A stretch of 64,000 bases of DNA from Clostridium sp. AM33-3 (GCF_003480315.1 NZ_QUIV01000003.1:62001-126000); one strand, 5' to 3'; positions 45,005 to 54,714 are shown, counted from the first letter of the stretch. Made by a program: numbers and translations. The notes: generated by a model from the letters alone, not told the origin.

Positions 45005-46378
45005 TCATTTCCTTGACATCAATACTACCGTCTCCACGTGTCCGCTCCACGGGAACATATCCACAGTTTTTACCCGTTTCACCTCATATCCTCTCTCTCC
45101 CAGATACTTCACATCCCTGGCCAGAGTCGCGGAGTCACAGCTGACATATACCACCTTCTCCGGTGCCATCTTTACGATGGTGTCCAGGCAGACGCTGTCG
45201 CAGCCTTTTCTAGGCGGATCTACCACAATGGTGTCGGCGTAGACCTGGTTCTTTTCATACTGTTCCGGCAGTACCTCCTCCGCTTTTCCGACGAAGAACT
45301 CGACATTTTCAAAATGGTTCAGCTTTGCGTTGGCACGGGCATCATCAATCGCCTGCGGAATAATCTCTACGCCATATACTTTCTTTGCTTTCTGCGCCAG
45401 AAACAGGGAGATGGTTCCGATACCGCAGTAAAGATCCCACACGGTTTCCTCGCCAGTCAGGCCTGCATACTCCAGAGCGGTTCCGTAAAGTTTCTGGGTC
45501 TGCACCGGATTGACCTGATAAAAGGACAGTGGAGAGATGCGATAGCAGACATTTCCGATATAATCGGTGATATAGCCCGGTCCATATAGATTTACGATCT
45601 CTTTTCCCATAATGACGTTGGTCTTTTCCCGATTGATACTGCAGGAAATGCTTGCCATGTGGGAAGGGAACAGCTTCACCAGGCGCTCCACCAGCACCTC
45701 CGGTGCCTTTAGTTTCTTCACATCGCCATTCAATACCAGGCAGACCATCAGTTCTTCTGTGGCAAAGCCCTTGCGAATCAGCACATGACGAACGAGACCC
45801 TTGTGCAGTTCTTCCTCATATGGTGCGATATGATACTCTTCCATGAAGCCGCGGATACAGTCCAGAATCGGCTGATTCTCTTCCACACCAAGCAGACAGT
45901 CCTCCTGCTCAATGATAGCGTGGGTCCTGCCTGCATAAAAGCCTGTGATGATACGTCCGTCTTTATCTTTTCCAAACGGGAACTGGGCTTTGTTGCGGTA
46001 ACGCCACGGCTCGTCCATGCCGATGATCGGCTCCATCGGAATCTCAGTCAGTCCGCCAATGTGGCTTAAATTATTGCGTACTTTGTTTTCCTTAAATCTT
46101 AACTGTTCTTCATAGCTCATGGCCTGAAGCTGACATCCGCCGCACTGGCGGGCTGACGGGCAGCGAGGAGTCACGCGGCATGCTGATGGTTCCAATACCT
46201 GTATCAGGCGCGCAAAGCCGTAGGATTTTTTCGTTTTCATAACTTTGGCTTCCACCACATCGCCGATCACGGCATCCTTTACAAACCAGATGAAGCCGTC
46301 GGTCTTTCCGATTCCTTCCCCGGTATCACTCATATCCTCTATCCGAACCTGAAATACATCATTCTTTTTCCAATCCAT
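45005..46378 (-). CDS. rlmD: 23S rRNA (uracil-1939-C5)-methyltransferase
   Basis: A 457-residue TrmA/RlmD-family RNA methyltransferase. A TRAM domain (about 1-60, DVFQVRIEDMSDTGEGIGKT) is followed by the cysteines of an iron-sulfur site (CRVTPRCPSARQCGGCQLQ). The C-terminal catalytic domain has SFYQVNPVQTQKLYG, the SAM loop VWDLYCGIGTISLFLA, VDPPRKGCDSVCLD and the catalytic Cys in VVYVSCDSATLARDV. Other TrmA relatives methylate different uracils, so RlmD versus RlmCD is not settled. It stands alone, with a few hundred bases of non-coding DNA upstream. Confidence 0.88.
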   Translation of the reverse strand: MDWKKNDVFQVRIEDMSDTGEGIGKTDGFIWFVKDAVIGDVVEAKVMKTKKSYGFARLIQVLEPSACRVTPRCPSARQCGGCQLQAMSYEEQLRFKENKVRNNLSHIGGLTEIPMEPIIGMDEPWRYRNKAQFPFGKDKDGRIITGFYAGRTHAIIEQEDCLLGVEENQPILDCIRGFMEEYHIAPYEEELHKGLVRHVLIRKGFATEELMVCLVLNGDVKKLKAPEVLVERLVKLFPSHMASISCSINREKTNVIMGKEIVNLYGPGYITDYIGNVCYRISPLSFYQVNPVQTQKLYGTALEYAGLTGEETVWDLYCGIGTISLFLAQKAKKVYGVEIIPQAIDDARANAKLNHFENVEFFVGKAEEVLPEQYEKNQVYADTIVVDPPRKGCDSVCLDTIVKMAPEKVVYVSCDSATLARDVKYLGERGYEVKRVKTVDMFPWSGHVETVVLMSRK

Positions 46379-46841
46379 GTGTTTATCCTTTCATTCCGCC
46401 AAACTTCTTTCCTCTCATTTTACGGGTTTTCCCGCCTCTGCGCAAGCGTTCCAGCAGCTTCCCTCTAAAAACCTTCCAAAAAAGTCCCTTTTCCGTAATA
46501 TTTTGTTCTGAAACTTTCTACTTTCTTCACAATCTCCTCAAACTTTAGACACATTTTTCCAGTATCATATAACCATGATGTGAGGAAGAGAAAACACTGA
46601 AAGCCTTACCATCAGAATGAACAGAAAGTAAAAGAACATGTTCATTATACACCAATATAAGAGAGCCTGGCAGCAACAAGCGCGCAAACGCTGCCGGGGT
46701 CGTCCAACAACAATCCGTTATCCATCTGCTATGATGGAACAAACGGTTCCCATATATCGATACTTTACATTACCTCTTTCCCCTTTTTAATCAGAAAACG
46801 CGCCCGAAGCGGCACGTTTTCTGATTTTTATGTTCTGTTAT
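46379..46841. other. Intergenic region with a bidirectional hairpin
   Basis: No gene that I can support. AATCAGAAAACG (46789-46800) pairs with CGTTTTCTGATT (46815-46826), probably the terminator of the YhaM gene. A 65-codon frame at 46545-46742 has no ribosome site or family pattern. Confidence 0.55.
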
Positions 46842-47786
46842 TTAATACTCTGTTGTCTTTCTGATATTCGTCTCCAGCAGCCGGTTATATCCAAGCCAGC
46901 CCTGATTATCTCCGGCACCCCGCAGCACCTCGATCATCGTCTCCATCTTGGCGTCAGCATTATCCGCGAAGTTCAAAGCCATAGCCTCTAACAGCGCCGG
47001 CTTTTTCGGGGAACCGTATTCCAGCTCACCATGATGTGCCAGAATGCAGTGCTTTAACTCTGTTGCAAGCTTTGGCGGAAAGCCTTCGATGGTGCGCATG
47101 CGCTCACTGACCATCTCGGTGCCGATGATGATGTGCCCCAGCAGCTGGCCGTCATCGGTGTAGTCATTTTCCGGGAATACGGATAATTCCTTCGTCTTGC
47201 CGATATCGTGAAACATAGCTGCGGTTAACAGCAGATCACGGTTTAACATCGGATATGCACCTGCAAAGTAGTCGCACATTTTGGCAACGCTTAAGGTATG
47301 CTCCAGCAGGCCGCCCACAAAGCCGTGATGTACACTCTTTGCCGCGCTGTGGAACTGAAATGCCCTGGCAAAATCCGGATCTCCGAAGTAGCTGTCCAGA
47401 AGCTTTTTCAGATACGGATTCTTCACAGAGGCAATGAGTGCCAGCAGTTCGGAATACATCTGCTTCACATCTTTTAAGGAAACCGGAAGGTAATCAGCCG
47501 GGATATACTCGCCCTCATCTGCCTTGCGGATCCGCTTTACATTCAGCTGGTTGGCGCCCATGAACACGGTCACATCTGCATCAATGTATACATAATCCAG
47601 CGTTTCGAAATTTCCGACTCCCGGAGATCCCAGATCCCAGATTTTTGCGTCAATGGTACCGGTCTTATCCTGGAGTACCAGGTTGCCGTATTCCTTTCCA
47701 TTCTTCGTCAGCGCAATCTGCCTGTTTTTGCACAGATACACATCAGAAATGTGCATACCTTCTCTAAAACTGTCAATATACCTCAT
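46842..47786 (-). CDS. yhaM: 3'-5' exoribonuclease YhaM-like protein (OB fold plus HD domain)
   Basis: A 314-residue protein. An OB-fold nucleic-acid-binding domain (about 10-85: GNLVLQDKTGTIDAKIWDL) is followed by an HD domain with HHGFVGGLLEHTLSVAKMC, AAMFHDIGKTKEL and ILAHHGELEYGS, the metal-binding histidines and aspartates. This is the YhaM/Cbf1 layout; members degrade RNA and single-stranded DNA from the 3' end. It follows the HtrA-like gene by 32 bases on the same strand. Confidence 0.9.
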   Translation of the reverse strand: MRYIDSFREGMHISDVYLCKNRQIALTKNGKEYGNLVLQDKTGTIDAKIWDLGSPGVGNFETLDYVYIDADVTVFMGANQLNVKRIRKADEGEYIPADYLPVSLKDVKQMYSELLALIASVKNPYLKKLLDSYFGDPDFARAFQFHSAAKSVHHGFVGGLLEHTLSVAKMCDYFAGAYPMLNRDLLLTAAMFHDIGKTKELSVFPENDYTDDGQLLGHIIIGTEMVSERMRTIEGFPPKLATELKHCILAHHGELEYGSPKKPALLEAMALNFADNADAKMETMIEVLRGAGDNQGWLGYNRLLETNIRKTTEY

Positions 47787-47818
47787 ATCTTTCCCTTTAC
47801 TTTCTATCTTTCTTGATT

Positions 47819-49135
47819 CTACCGGCTTCCTACCGTCACATCAAATTCCAGCTCGGTGTAGGTGTCGCGGCCATTCCGCGCCACGGTCACATGTACCACC
47901 TGGCCGCAGGTCATTTTATCCAGCGCTGCCTGATATTCTTTCATGGATGTTACCGGCTCACCGGCAAGCTCCGTAAGAATATCTCCATTCTGGATTCCCG
48001 CATTGTAGGCTGGTTTATCTGTCACTGCGTTCATCACATAAATACCGGCCGGAAGTCCGTTTTCCACCTGCGCGTCCGTTACTTCCTGACCCACGATTCC
48101 GATACAGGGCACAGCCTGGCCATTGCTGAGTTTTTCCAGAATCCCCTTATAATCGGAGATTCCAAACACCTCTGTCACGCGGTCTGATGCCTCGGGGCTA
48201 TCCGGTTCCTGCGCCCAGCCTACCAGTTCACCATTTGTATTCACCAGAAAGGTTCCCTTTCCGGCATCTGCCAGAATATTGGAATATAACATGCGGCAAT
48301 GCTGATCCACCATGGGGTTGCTGCGCACCACATAAGACACAAAGCCGTAATCCATGGAATGGACCACTCCGGCCGGACTGCCTACCGCCGCAATCAGATC
48401 TCCCTGCTGCACCTGATAGGAATTGCCTAACGGTATCGGTTCCAGATCCCGCAGCTGTGTCGCACTGATGTCCTGCACGCTGATGCTGACAATGGCCTGC
48501 CCGGAAATGGCATCCTTCTGCTTCATATGGCCACTCACATCGTTTCCGTTCCCGAGCGTAACCTTGATGGAATCAGCCTGTTCTACCGCTGCCTCAGGTG
48601 TCAGCACCAAAAGCTCCTGACTGGTTTTTGCGATGATCATTCCGGCATACAGACCGGTCGTTTCCACCGGATTATCAAACCAGTCCGTGTTCTGCTGCAC
48701 GGAATGCACCACCACTACGCTCTTGTCCGCAGTCTGGGCTTTGCCCCGCAGACTGTTTAACATGGAATTTAAATCATCTACCGTATAACGATATTGCTCC
48801 AGAGCAGTCTGGACCATCTCTTCTACCGGCTCCGTCTCCGTTTCAGCCACACGTTCGTTTTCTATTGCTTCCACCGGAGATTCCAGTTCATCCTTTGGAA
48901 TGGAAATAGCGGATGTGGTTGGCCGGTTTCCTGCCGACAGCTGTTCCAGAATCGGTCTGGTCAGCACAAAGCAAACTGCAGATACCACACCGAATATCAC
49001 ACCGGCGCAGGCCGCTGTAGCCATCCTGGTGCCAACCTGCTTCCTGCTTGGCGCCGGTCTTACAATTTTTTCACTGATAAAATCACGGTCATTCTTTTTT
49101 TCAGGTTTCTTTTCCGGATCCCGTATCTCAGACAT
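47819..49135 (-). CDS. HtrA-like protein with PDZ domain, catalytic triad apparently lost
   Basis: A 438-residue membrane-anchored protein: membrane helix at about 42-62 (AACAGVIFGVVSAVCFVLT), acidic linker, trypsin-like domain (about 120-320) and a PDZ domain (about 340-435: AGIQNGDILTELAGEPVTSM). The fold is that of HtrA/DegP, but the residues are changed. The usual histidine region (TNNHV) reads VLTPEAAV, the aspartate region (DLAV) reads SGQAIVSI, and the serine region (GNSGGP) reads DAGKGTFLV. It should be unable to cleave and may be a scaffold or chaperone. It is coupled to yhaM. Confidence 0.8.
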   Translation of the reverse strand: MSEIRDPEKKPEKKNDRDFISEKIVRPAPSRKQVGTRMATAACAGVIFGVVSAVCFVLTRPILEQLSAGNRPTTSAISIPKDELESPVEAIENERVAETETEPVEEMVQTALEQYRYTVDDLNSMLNSLRGKAQTADKSVVVVHSVQQNTDWFDNPVETTGLYAGMIIAKTSQELLVLTPEAAVEQADSIKVTLGNGNDVSGHMKQKDAISGQAIVSISVQDISATQLRDLEPIPLGNSYQVQQGDLIAAVGSPAGVVHSMDYGFVSYVVRSNPMVDQHCRMLYSNILADAGKGTFLVNTNGELVGWAQEPDSPEASDRVTEVFGISDYKGILEKLSNGQAVPCIGIVGQEVTDAQVENGLPAGIYVMNAVTDKPAYNAGIQNGDILTELAGEPVTSMKEYQAALDKMTCGQVVHVTVARNGRDTYTELEFDVTVGSR

Positions 49136-49287
49136 TCACGTCCTCCTTACTTCATAATCCTTGCAATGGTCCGGCCGCTGTATAAATCTGCCGGATCATT
49201 TCCCGTCCTCCCCAGATGCATAACGTTTTATGCATTACATTCTATTATAAGGTTTTGAGCCAATTTGCGCAACTAAAAAAGAATCCG

Positions 49288-49320
49288 CCCGTGTACAGTA
49301 ACGCCATTTCATGCTATAAT
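49288..49320 (+). promoter_or_regulatory. Promoter candidate of mutS2, built partly from a repeat end
   Basis: A perfect -10 TATAAT (49315-49320) is preceded at 17 bases by TGTACA (49292-49297), a poor -35 box. TGTACA is part of CCCGTGTACAGTAAC (49288-49302), identical to the right end of the repeat at 18366-18498. Confidence 0.55.
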
Positions 49321-49353
49321 CCAGATACAAATAAAAACAAATCGAGGATTTTT

Positions 49354-51747
49354 ATGAACCAGAAAGTTTTGAAAACATTAGAATATAACAAAATCATCCA
49401 TCAACTGACCGGTTACGCGGCTTCCGCTCCGGGAAAGCTCCTGTGTCAGAACCTGCTCCCTATGAGTGACTTCCATGAGATCGTGCAGGCCCAGACAGAG
49501 ACCAGCGACGCCCTCACCCGTGTCCGCATGAAGGGCAGCCTTTCCTTAAGCGGCATCCGCGATGTCCGGGATTCCTTAAAACGTCTGGAAATCGGCAGTG
49601 CCTTAGGCATCCCGGAGCTGTTATCCATCAGCTCTCTGCTCACCGTGGCGGCCCGCGCCAAAGCCTACGGCCATCATGAGGAATCCGAAGAATTTCCGGA
49701 TGACTCCCTAGATCAGATGTTCCGCAGCCTGGAGCCATTAACGCCTGCTAACAACGAAATCAAGCGCTGCATCATTTCCGAAGAAGAGATCAGTGACAAT
49801 GCAAGCCCCGGCCTGCACAAGGTCCGCCGCTCCATGCACGGCATCAATGACCGCATCCACACCCAGTTAAACAGCATCTTAAACAGCTGCCGCTCCTATC
49901 TGCAGGACGCTGTCATCACCATGCGTGACGGGCGCTACTGCCTGCCGGTCAAGGCAGAGTATAAATCCCAGGTGAACGGCATGGTACACGACCAGTCCTC
50001 CACCGGTTCCACCCTGTTCATCGAGCCAATGGCAGTCATTCAGTTAAACAACGAACTGCGCACCCTGGAAATTCAGGAGCAGAAGGAGATCGAAGCTGTT
50101 CTGGCTGATCTGAGCAATCAGCTTACGCCTTACACCACAGAGCTGGCCATCGACCTGCAGATCCTGACCAGGCTGGACTTTATCTTCGCAAAAGCTGCCC
50201 TGTCCCGCCATTTCAAGTGCAGTGAACCGAAGTTCAACACTGAGGGACGCATTCACATCAAGGACGGACGCCATCCGCTTCTGGACCCGCAGAAGGTGGT
50301 CCCGATCACCGTATGGCTTGGCACCGATTTTGATCTTCTTATGGTCACCGGACCAAACACCGGCGGTAAAACGGTTTCCTTAAAAACCGTAGGCCTCTTT
50401 ACCCTGATGGGGCAGGCCGGTCTGCATATTCCGGCATTTGAAGGCTCAGAGCTGGCTGTATTTGAGGAAGTCTTTGCCGATATCGGCGATGAGCAAAGCA
50501 TTGAGCAGAGTCTCAGTACCTTCTCCGCCCATATGACCAACATCGTAAATATTTTAAATCAGGCCGACAGCCGCTCTCTCTGCCTGTTCGATGAGCTCTG
50601 TTCCGGAACTGATCCGACTGAGGGTGCGGCTCTGGCCATTGCCATCTTAAACTTCCTGCACAACATGAAGTGCCGCACTATGGCTACCACACATTACAGC
50701 GAATTAAAGATCTACGCCCTCAGCACTCCGGGCGTGGAAAATGCCTGCTGCGAGTTTGATGTTGCCACCCTGCGCCCAACCTACCGTCTCTTAATCGGCA
50801 TCCCGGGCAAGAGTAATGCGTTTGCCATCTCCAAAAAGCTGGGACTGCCGGATTACATCATCGAGGACGCGAAAAATCATCTGGAATCCGAGGATGAAAC
50901 CTTTGAAGATGTCATCAGCCGTCTGGAGGAAAACCGTGTCACCATCGAGAAAGAGCGCGCGGAGATTGAGAACTACAAGGCAGAGATTGCCCGCCTGAAA
51001 TCCGGTCTGGAAAAGAAAGAAGAGCGTTTCGATGAGCGCAGGGACAAGATGATCCGCAAGGCCAACGAAGAGGCTCAGCAGATCCTGCGGGAAGCAAAGG
51101 AAACGGCAGACCGCACCATCAAGAACATCAACAAGCTGGCTGCTTCCTCCGGCATCGACACCAAGGCCCTCGAGGCAGAGCGCACAAAGCTGCGCGACAG
51201 CTTAAAGAAGGTCGAGGGCGGCCTCTCCTTAAAGCAGGAGACCAGAAAGCCGCACAAGGCCATCAACCCGAAGACTCTGAAGCTGGGCGACGGCGTGCGT
51301 GTGCTTTCCATGAACTTAAATGGTACCGTCAGCAGCCTTCCTGACGCCCAGGGCAACGTATTTGTCCAGATGGGCATCCTGCGCTCCAAGGTGAACATAA
51401 GCGACCTGGAGCTGCTTCAGGAGAATTCTGTCAGCGGTCCGGGACTGGAAGCCCGCCGCAAGGGCAGCGGAAGCAGCAACATCAAGATGTCCAAGTCCTT
51501 TGGCATCTCCCCGGAGATCAATGTCCTGGGTATGACCGTGGACGAGGCCGTGGCACAGCTTGACAAATATCTGGACGATGCCTACATTGCCCATCTGCCG
51601 CAGGTACGCATTGTGCACGGTAAGGGTACCGGAGCGCTGCGCGCCGGCATCCACAAGCACTTAAAACGGCTCAAATATATTAAGGAATTCCACCTGGGCG
51701 GCTTCGGAGAAGGCGACGCAGGCGTAACCATCGTAGTATTCAAGTAA
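49354..51747 (+). CDS. mutS2: MutS2, ribosome-rescue and recombination-suppressing ATPase
   Basis: A 797-residue protein, start MNQKVLKTLEYNKIIHQLTG after GAGGA; an earlier start has no ribosome site. MutS core with Walker A GPNTGGKTVSLKT (about 330-342), DIGDEQSIEQSLSTFSAH and LFDELCSGTDPTEG as signature and Walker B. A coiled coil follows (IEKERAEIENYKAEIARLK) and a C-terminal Smr endonuclease domain with VRIVHGKGTGALR. The mismatch-binding domain of MutS is absent, as always in MutS2. In Bacillus MutS2 removes collided ribosomes; in Helicobacter it suppresses recombination. The response regulator gene starts 17 bases after it. Confidence 0.96.
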   Translation: MNQKVLKTLEYNKIIHQLTGYAASAPGKLLCQNLLPMSDFHEIVQAQTETSDALTRVRMKGSLSLSGIRDVRDSLKRLEIGSALGIPELLSISSLLTVAARAKAYGHHEESEEFPDDSLDQMFRSLEPLTPANNEIKRCIISEEEISDNASPGLHKVRRSMHGINDRIHTQLNSILNSCRSYLQDAVITMRDGRYCLPVKAEYKSQVNGMVHDQSSTGSTLFIEPMAVIQLNNELRTLEIQEQKEIEAVLADLSNQLTPYTTELAIDLQILTRLDFIFAKAALSRHFKCSEPKFNTEGRIHIKDGRHPLLDPQKVVPITVWLGTDFDLLMVTGPNTGGKTVSLKTVGLFTLMGQAGLHIPAFEGSELAVFEEVFADIGDEQSIEQSLSTFSAHMTNIVNILNQADSRSLCLFDELCSGTDPTEGAALAIAILNFLHNMKCRTMATTHYSELKIYALSTPGVENACCEFDVATLRPTYRLLIGIPGKSNAFAISKKLGLPDYIIEDAKNHLESEDETFEDVISRLEENRVTIEKERAEIENYKAEIARLKSGLEKKEERFDERRDKMIRKANEEAQQILREAKETADRTIKNINKLAASSGIDTKALEAERTKLRDSLKKVEGGLSLKQETRKPHKAINPKTLKLGDGVRVLSMNLNGTVSSLPDAQGNVFVQMGILRSKVNISDLELLQENSVSGPGLEARRKGSGSSNIKMSKSFGISPEINVLGMTVDEAVAQLDKYLDDAYIAHLPQVRIVHGKGTGALRAGIHKHLKRLKYIKEFHLGGFGEGDAGVTIVVFK

Positions 51748-51764
51748 ATTGGGAGGATAAAAAC

Positions 51765-52475
51765 ATGGCTGAAAAGCAGCGGATTTTGATTGTAGATGAT
51801 GATGAGAACATCGCAGAGCTGATTTCTCTCTATCTGATGAAAGAATGCTACGAAACCTATATTGTCAATGACGGCGAGGAAGCCCTGAAGATCTTCCCGG
51901 AATTTAAGCCGAACCTGATCCTGCTGGATCTGATGCTTCCGGGCATCGACGGCTACCAGGTGTGCCGTGAGCTGCGGGCCACCTCCCAAGTGCCGATCAT
52001 CATGCTTTCCGCCAAGGGCGAAATTTTTGATAAGGTCCTGGGACTGGAGCTGGGCGCCGATGACTACATGATCAAGCCCTTCGACTCCAAGGAGCTGGTA
52101 GCCCGGGTCAAGGCCGTGCTGCGCCGCTATCAGGCTGCTCCGGCTCCGGCCGCGCCGGAACCGGCCCAGCAGGGCGAGTATGTGGAGTACCCGGACCTGA
52201 CCGTCAACCTGACCAACTACGCGGTCACCTACTGCGGCCATTCCGTGGAGATGCCGCCGAAGGAACTGGAGCTTCTGTATTTCCTGGCTTCCTCACCGAA
52301 CCAGGTCTTCACCAGAGAGCAGCTCTTAGACCATATCTGGGGCTACGAATACATCGGAGACACCCGCACCGTAGACGTACATATCAAACGTCTCCGGGAA
52401 AAGATCAAGGATCACGCCAACTGGGCGCTGACCACCGTGTGGGGCATTGGATATAAATTTGAAGTGCGGAAGTAA
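51765..52475 (+). CDS. OmpR/PhoB-type response regulator
   Basis: A 236-residue regulator, ribosome site GGGAGG. The receiver domain (1-120) has the acidic pocket VDDDENIAE, the phosphorylated Asp in LILLDLMLPGIDG (about residue 56) and GADDYMIKPF with the conserved Lys. An Ala/Pro linker (APAPAAPEPAQQ) leads to a winged-helix DNA-binding domain (ELLYFLASSPNQVFTREQLL, GDTRTVDVHIKRLREKI). It lies behind mutS2, and no kinase follows on this strand; the kinase at 53308-54714 on the other strand may be its partner. Confidence 0.93.
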   Translation: MAEKQRILIVDDDENIAELISLYLMKECYETYIVNDGEEALKIFPEFKPNLILLDLMLPGIDGYQVCRELRATSQVPIIMLSAKGEIFDKVLGLELGADDYMIKPFDSKELVARVKAVLRRYQAAPAPAAPEPAQQGEYVEYPDLTVNLTNYAVTYCGHSVEMPPKELELLYFLASSPNQVFTREQLLDHIWGYEYIGDTRTVDVHIKRLREKIKDHANWALTTVWGIGYKFEVRK

Positions 52476-52517
52476 AAAAGTAGACAGGCACCTTTCAAGG
52501 TGTCTGTCCACTTTTTT
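52474..52517. terminator. Bidirectional terminator between convergent genes
   Basis: AAAAAAGTAGACAGGCACC on the left and GGTGTCTGTCCACTTTTTT on the right form a long stem with one mismatch and one wobble pair. It overlaps the stop codons of the response regulator and of the cell-wall-binding protein. Confidence 0.88.
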
Positions 52518-53286
52518 ACTGGATCCAGGCTCCGTCTCCGCCGACGTAGCAGCCATCCGGAGTCCGGCTATTTACAAGCATGGCTCCGGTGCTGTCCGTG
52601 TAATACCATTTTCCGTTATCCTCGATCCATCCGCAGCGCAGATAACCATTCATTCCAAAGCAATACCAGATTCCGTCTATCTGCACCCAGCGGCCCACCG
52701 GGTAGCTTCCATCTTTAAACTGGAACCATTTGCCGCCCTGGTCAATGCACCAGTGGTTGCCCTGTGCGGTGGAAAAATCCTGTCCGCTGCCTGCTGCCAC
52801 ACCGGGACCTCCGGTGCTGGCTGGATTTCTTCCGGTATCCCCGGGGCCTCCGGAAACATATTTTCCATCTCCGGGACCTCCGGAATAGCTGTGGCGGTAA
52901 TCATAGCTGAGATCATCTGCTTCCTCCGCAGTCAGAAACATGGTATCGGAACTTACCCACTCTCCCTTTGCCGATCCGCTTCCCACAGCACGTACCATAA
53001 AGCAGTAGTTGCCCCTGCGGGTCATGTGACCGGCAAAATCATAGGCATTATCGTAAACCGATGCGGTACTCATCACAGAAGAATCGTTCCGGTACAGCTT
53101 CACCTGATAATACCGGGCTGACGTGTTGTCCGTCCAGGTACCACTGCCGGAATCTCCGTCCCATCTTACATTCTCAACATTCAGATCCGTGCCGGGATCC
53201 GGCGCCGCAAACCCGCTGACCACTCCAGCCAGGCTCATCCCCATGACAAGCAACATGCCTGCAATACATTTCCCTGTTTTTTTCAT
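52516..53286 (-). CDS. Secreted cell-wall-binding-repeat protein
   Basis: A 256-residue exported protein. Signal peptide of about 27 residues (GMLLVMGMSLAGVVSGFAAP), then a fibronectin-like beta domain (about 35-115: VRWDGDSGSGTWTDNTSARY), a Gly/Pro-rich linker (SGGPGDGKYVSGGPGDTG) and at the C-terminus three choline- or cell-wall-binding repeats (GRWVQIDGIWYCFGMNGYL, CGWIEDNGKWYYTDSTGA). No catalytic domain is visible; it probably binds the cell surface. It lies between a kinase gene upstream on the same strand (about 20 bases away) and a convergent response regulator. Confidence 0.88.
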   Translation of the reverse strand: MKKTGKCIAGMLLVMGMSLAGVVSGFAAPDPGTDLNVENVRWDGDSGSGTWTDNTSARYYQVKLYRNDSSVMSTASVYDNAYDFAGHMTRRGNYCFMVRAVGSGSAKGEWVSSDTMFLTAEEADDLSYDYRHSYSGGPGDGKYVSGGPGDTGRNPASTGGPGVAAGSGQDFSTAQGNHWCIDQGGKWFQFKDGSYPVGRWVQIDGIWYCFGMNGYLRCGWIEDNGKWYYTDSTGAMLVNSRTPDGCYVGGDGAWIQ

Positions 53287-53307
53287 ACGCGTTCTCCTTC
53301 TTTACTC

Positions 53308-54714
53308 TTACAGATTCGTTGCCAGGGGCAGGGAAAAGATAAACTCCGATCCCACGCCTTCTGTGCTGACTACATCAATATTTTCCCCATGTGCCTGAAT
53401 GATTTCTTTTACAATGGCCAGCCCCAGTCCGGTGCCTTTTTTATCTTTTCCGCGGGACAGATCAGACTTATAAAACCGGTCAAAAACCTTTTGTACACTG
53501 TCTTTCGGAATGCCAATGCCCGTATCCTTCACGGAAACAAAAATCTTTTCATTTTTAATGCGGGTCTGGATATAAATCGTGGAATCCTGATGACTGAACT
53601 TGATGGCATTGTCAATCAGGTTATAAAGCACCTGCTGGATCTTTCCCAGATCTGCATACACCATCTGCATGCTGTCCGAAAAGGTCAGTTCGAAATTAAT
53701 ATTCTTCTTTTCACAGGTTCCCTCAAAGGAAGCCGCTGTGTCTTTGATCACGCGGTTGATATCAAAGCTTGACCTCGAAAGATATCCCTTACTGTCTAAG
53801 GAATTTAACGTCAGCATACCCTGTGTCAGCTTGGTCAGGCGCTCCGTCTCCGAAATCACACGGGTCAGATATTTTTCATACATTTCCGGCGGAATCGTTC
53901 CGTCTATAATCGCTTCCAGATAGCCTTTGATAGATGTCAGCGGAGAACGGAAATCATGAGAGACATTGGCGATAAAGTTTCTCTGATATTCCTCCAGCTT
54001 GTTCAGCTCACCGGACATATAGTTTAGCGTACCAGCCAGATAGCCCATCTCATCCCGGGTATTCAGATCAATCCTGTACTCCAGATTGCCGGCCGCATAT
54101 TCATTGGCACCCTCCGTGATCTTCTGCAGCGGAAAATACACAGTCTTCGTGAACACCAGCAAAATGATCAGGGACAGGATAAACAGGATCGCTGCCGTTA
54201 TGTAAACCACATTCAGATTTGAATTGCTCATCTCCCAGATCACGCTCATAGGAAGATGCACCAGCACATAGCCGTAGGTATTGTAATTTCCCGTAATGGG
54301 TGCGGAAACACTTAAAACATCATACGGAAAGAGCCCGTAGTAAGTTCCGGTACAATAAGACTTATTGCCTGTCGCCGTCGGATCAAACCCTTCGATGGCT
54401 GTCCCGGCCCGCTTATTCTGTTCGCTGTCCACCACAATGATGCCCTGGCGGTTCACCACCCAGATCTCCGCCCGCACAAACTTGGCCACGGCCTGAAGCT
54501 GCGGGTAGACGGAATCCAGATCCTGCTTCTTCCCCTGATACACACTGCTGTAGGCTGACGCGATCAGATTCGCCTCGTCATACATGGCTTCCGCCTGGTT
54601 TTTTACCTGATTTTTGTTCATCAGCTGCGCGGATAAGGTCGCAATCGACGCAAAGCCAAGCAAACCGAATACCAGATAGCCCAAGATAAATTTATAGTAA
54701 AGTGAATGCTTCAT
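53308..54714 (-). CDS. HAMP-type sensor histidine kinase
   Basis: A 468-residue classical membrane kinase. Membrane helices at about 9-31 and 170-188 enclose an extracellular sensor domain of about 140 residues (EIWVVNRQGIIVVDSEQ). A HAMP domain (KTVYFPLQKITEGANEYAAG) and HisKA with the His at about 253 (FIANVSHDFRSP) follow, then the ATPase domain (DNAIKFSHQ, KDTGIGIP, GTGLGLAIVKEI). The PhoR/WalK-like build fits the OmpR-type regulator at 51765-52475, which is on the opposite strand about 0.8 kb away. The cell-wall-binding gene is directly downstream and may be co-transcribed. Confidence 0.93.
   Translation of the reverse strand: MKHSLYYKFILGYLVFGLLGFASIATLSAQLMNKNQVKNQAEAMYDEANLIASAYSSVYQGKKQDLDSVYPQLQAVAKFVRAEIWVVNRQGIIVVDSEQNKRAGTAIEGFDPTATGNKSYCTGTYYGLFPYDVLSVSAPITGNYNTYGYVLVHLPMSVIWEMSNSNLNVVYITAAILFILSLIILLVFTKTVYFPLQKITEGANEYAAGNLEYRIDLNTRDEMGYLAGTLNYMSGELNKLEEYQRNFIANVSHDFRSPLTSIKGYLEAIIDGTIPPEMYEKYLTRVISETERLTKLTQGMLTLNSLDSKGYLSRSSFDINRVIKDTAASFEGTCEKKNINFELTFSDSMQMVYADLGKIQQVLYNLIDNAIKFSHQDSTIYIQTRIKNEKIFVSVKDTGIGIPKDSVQKVFDRFYKSDLSRGKDKKGTGLGLAIVKEIIQAHGENIDVVSTEGVGSEFIFSLPLATNL

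Noticed and set aside
46545..46742. 65-codon minus-strand frame
   Set aside because: No ribosome site and no family pattern; treated as non-coding.
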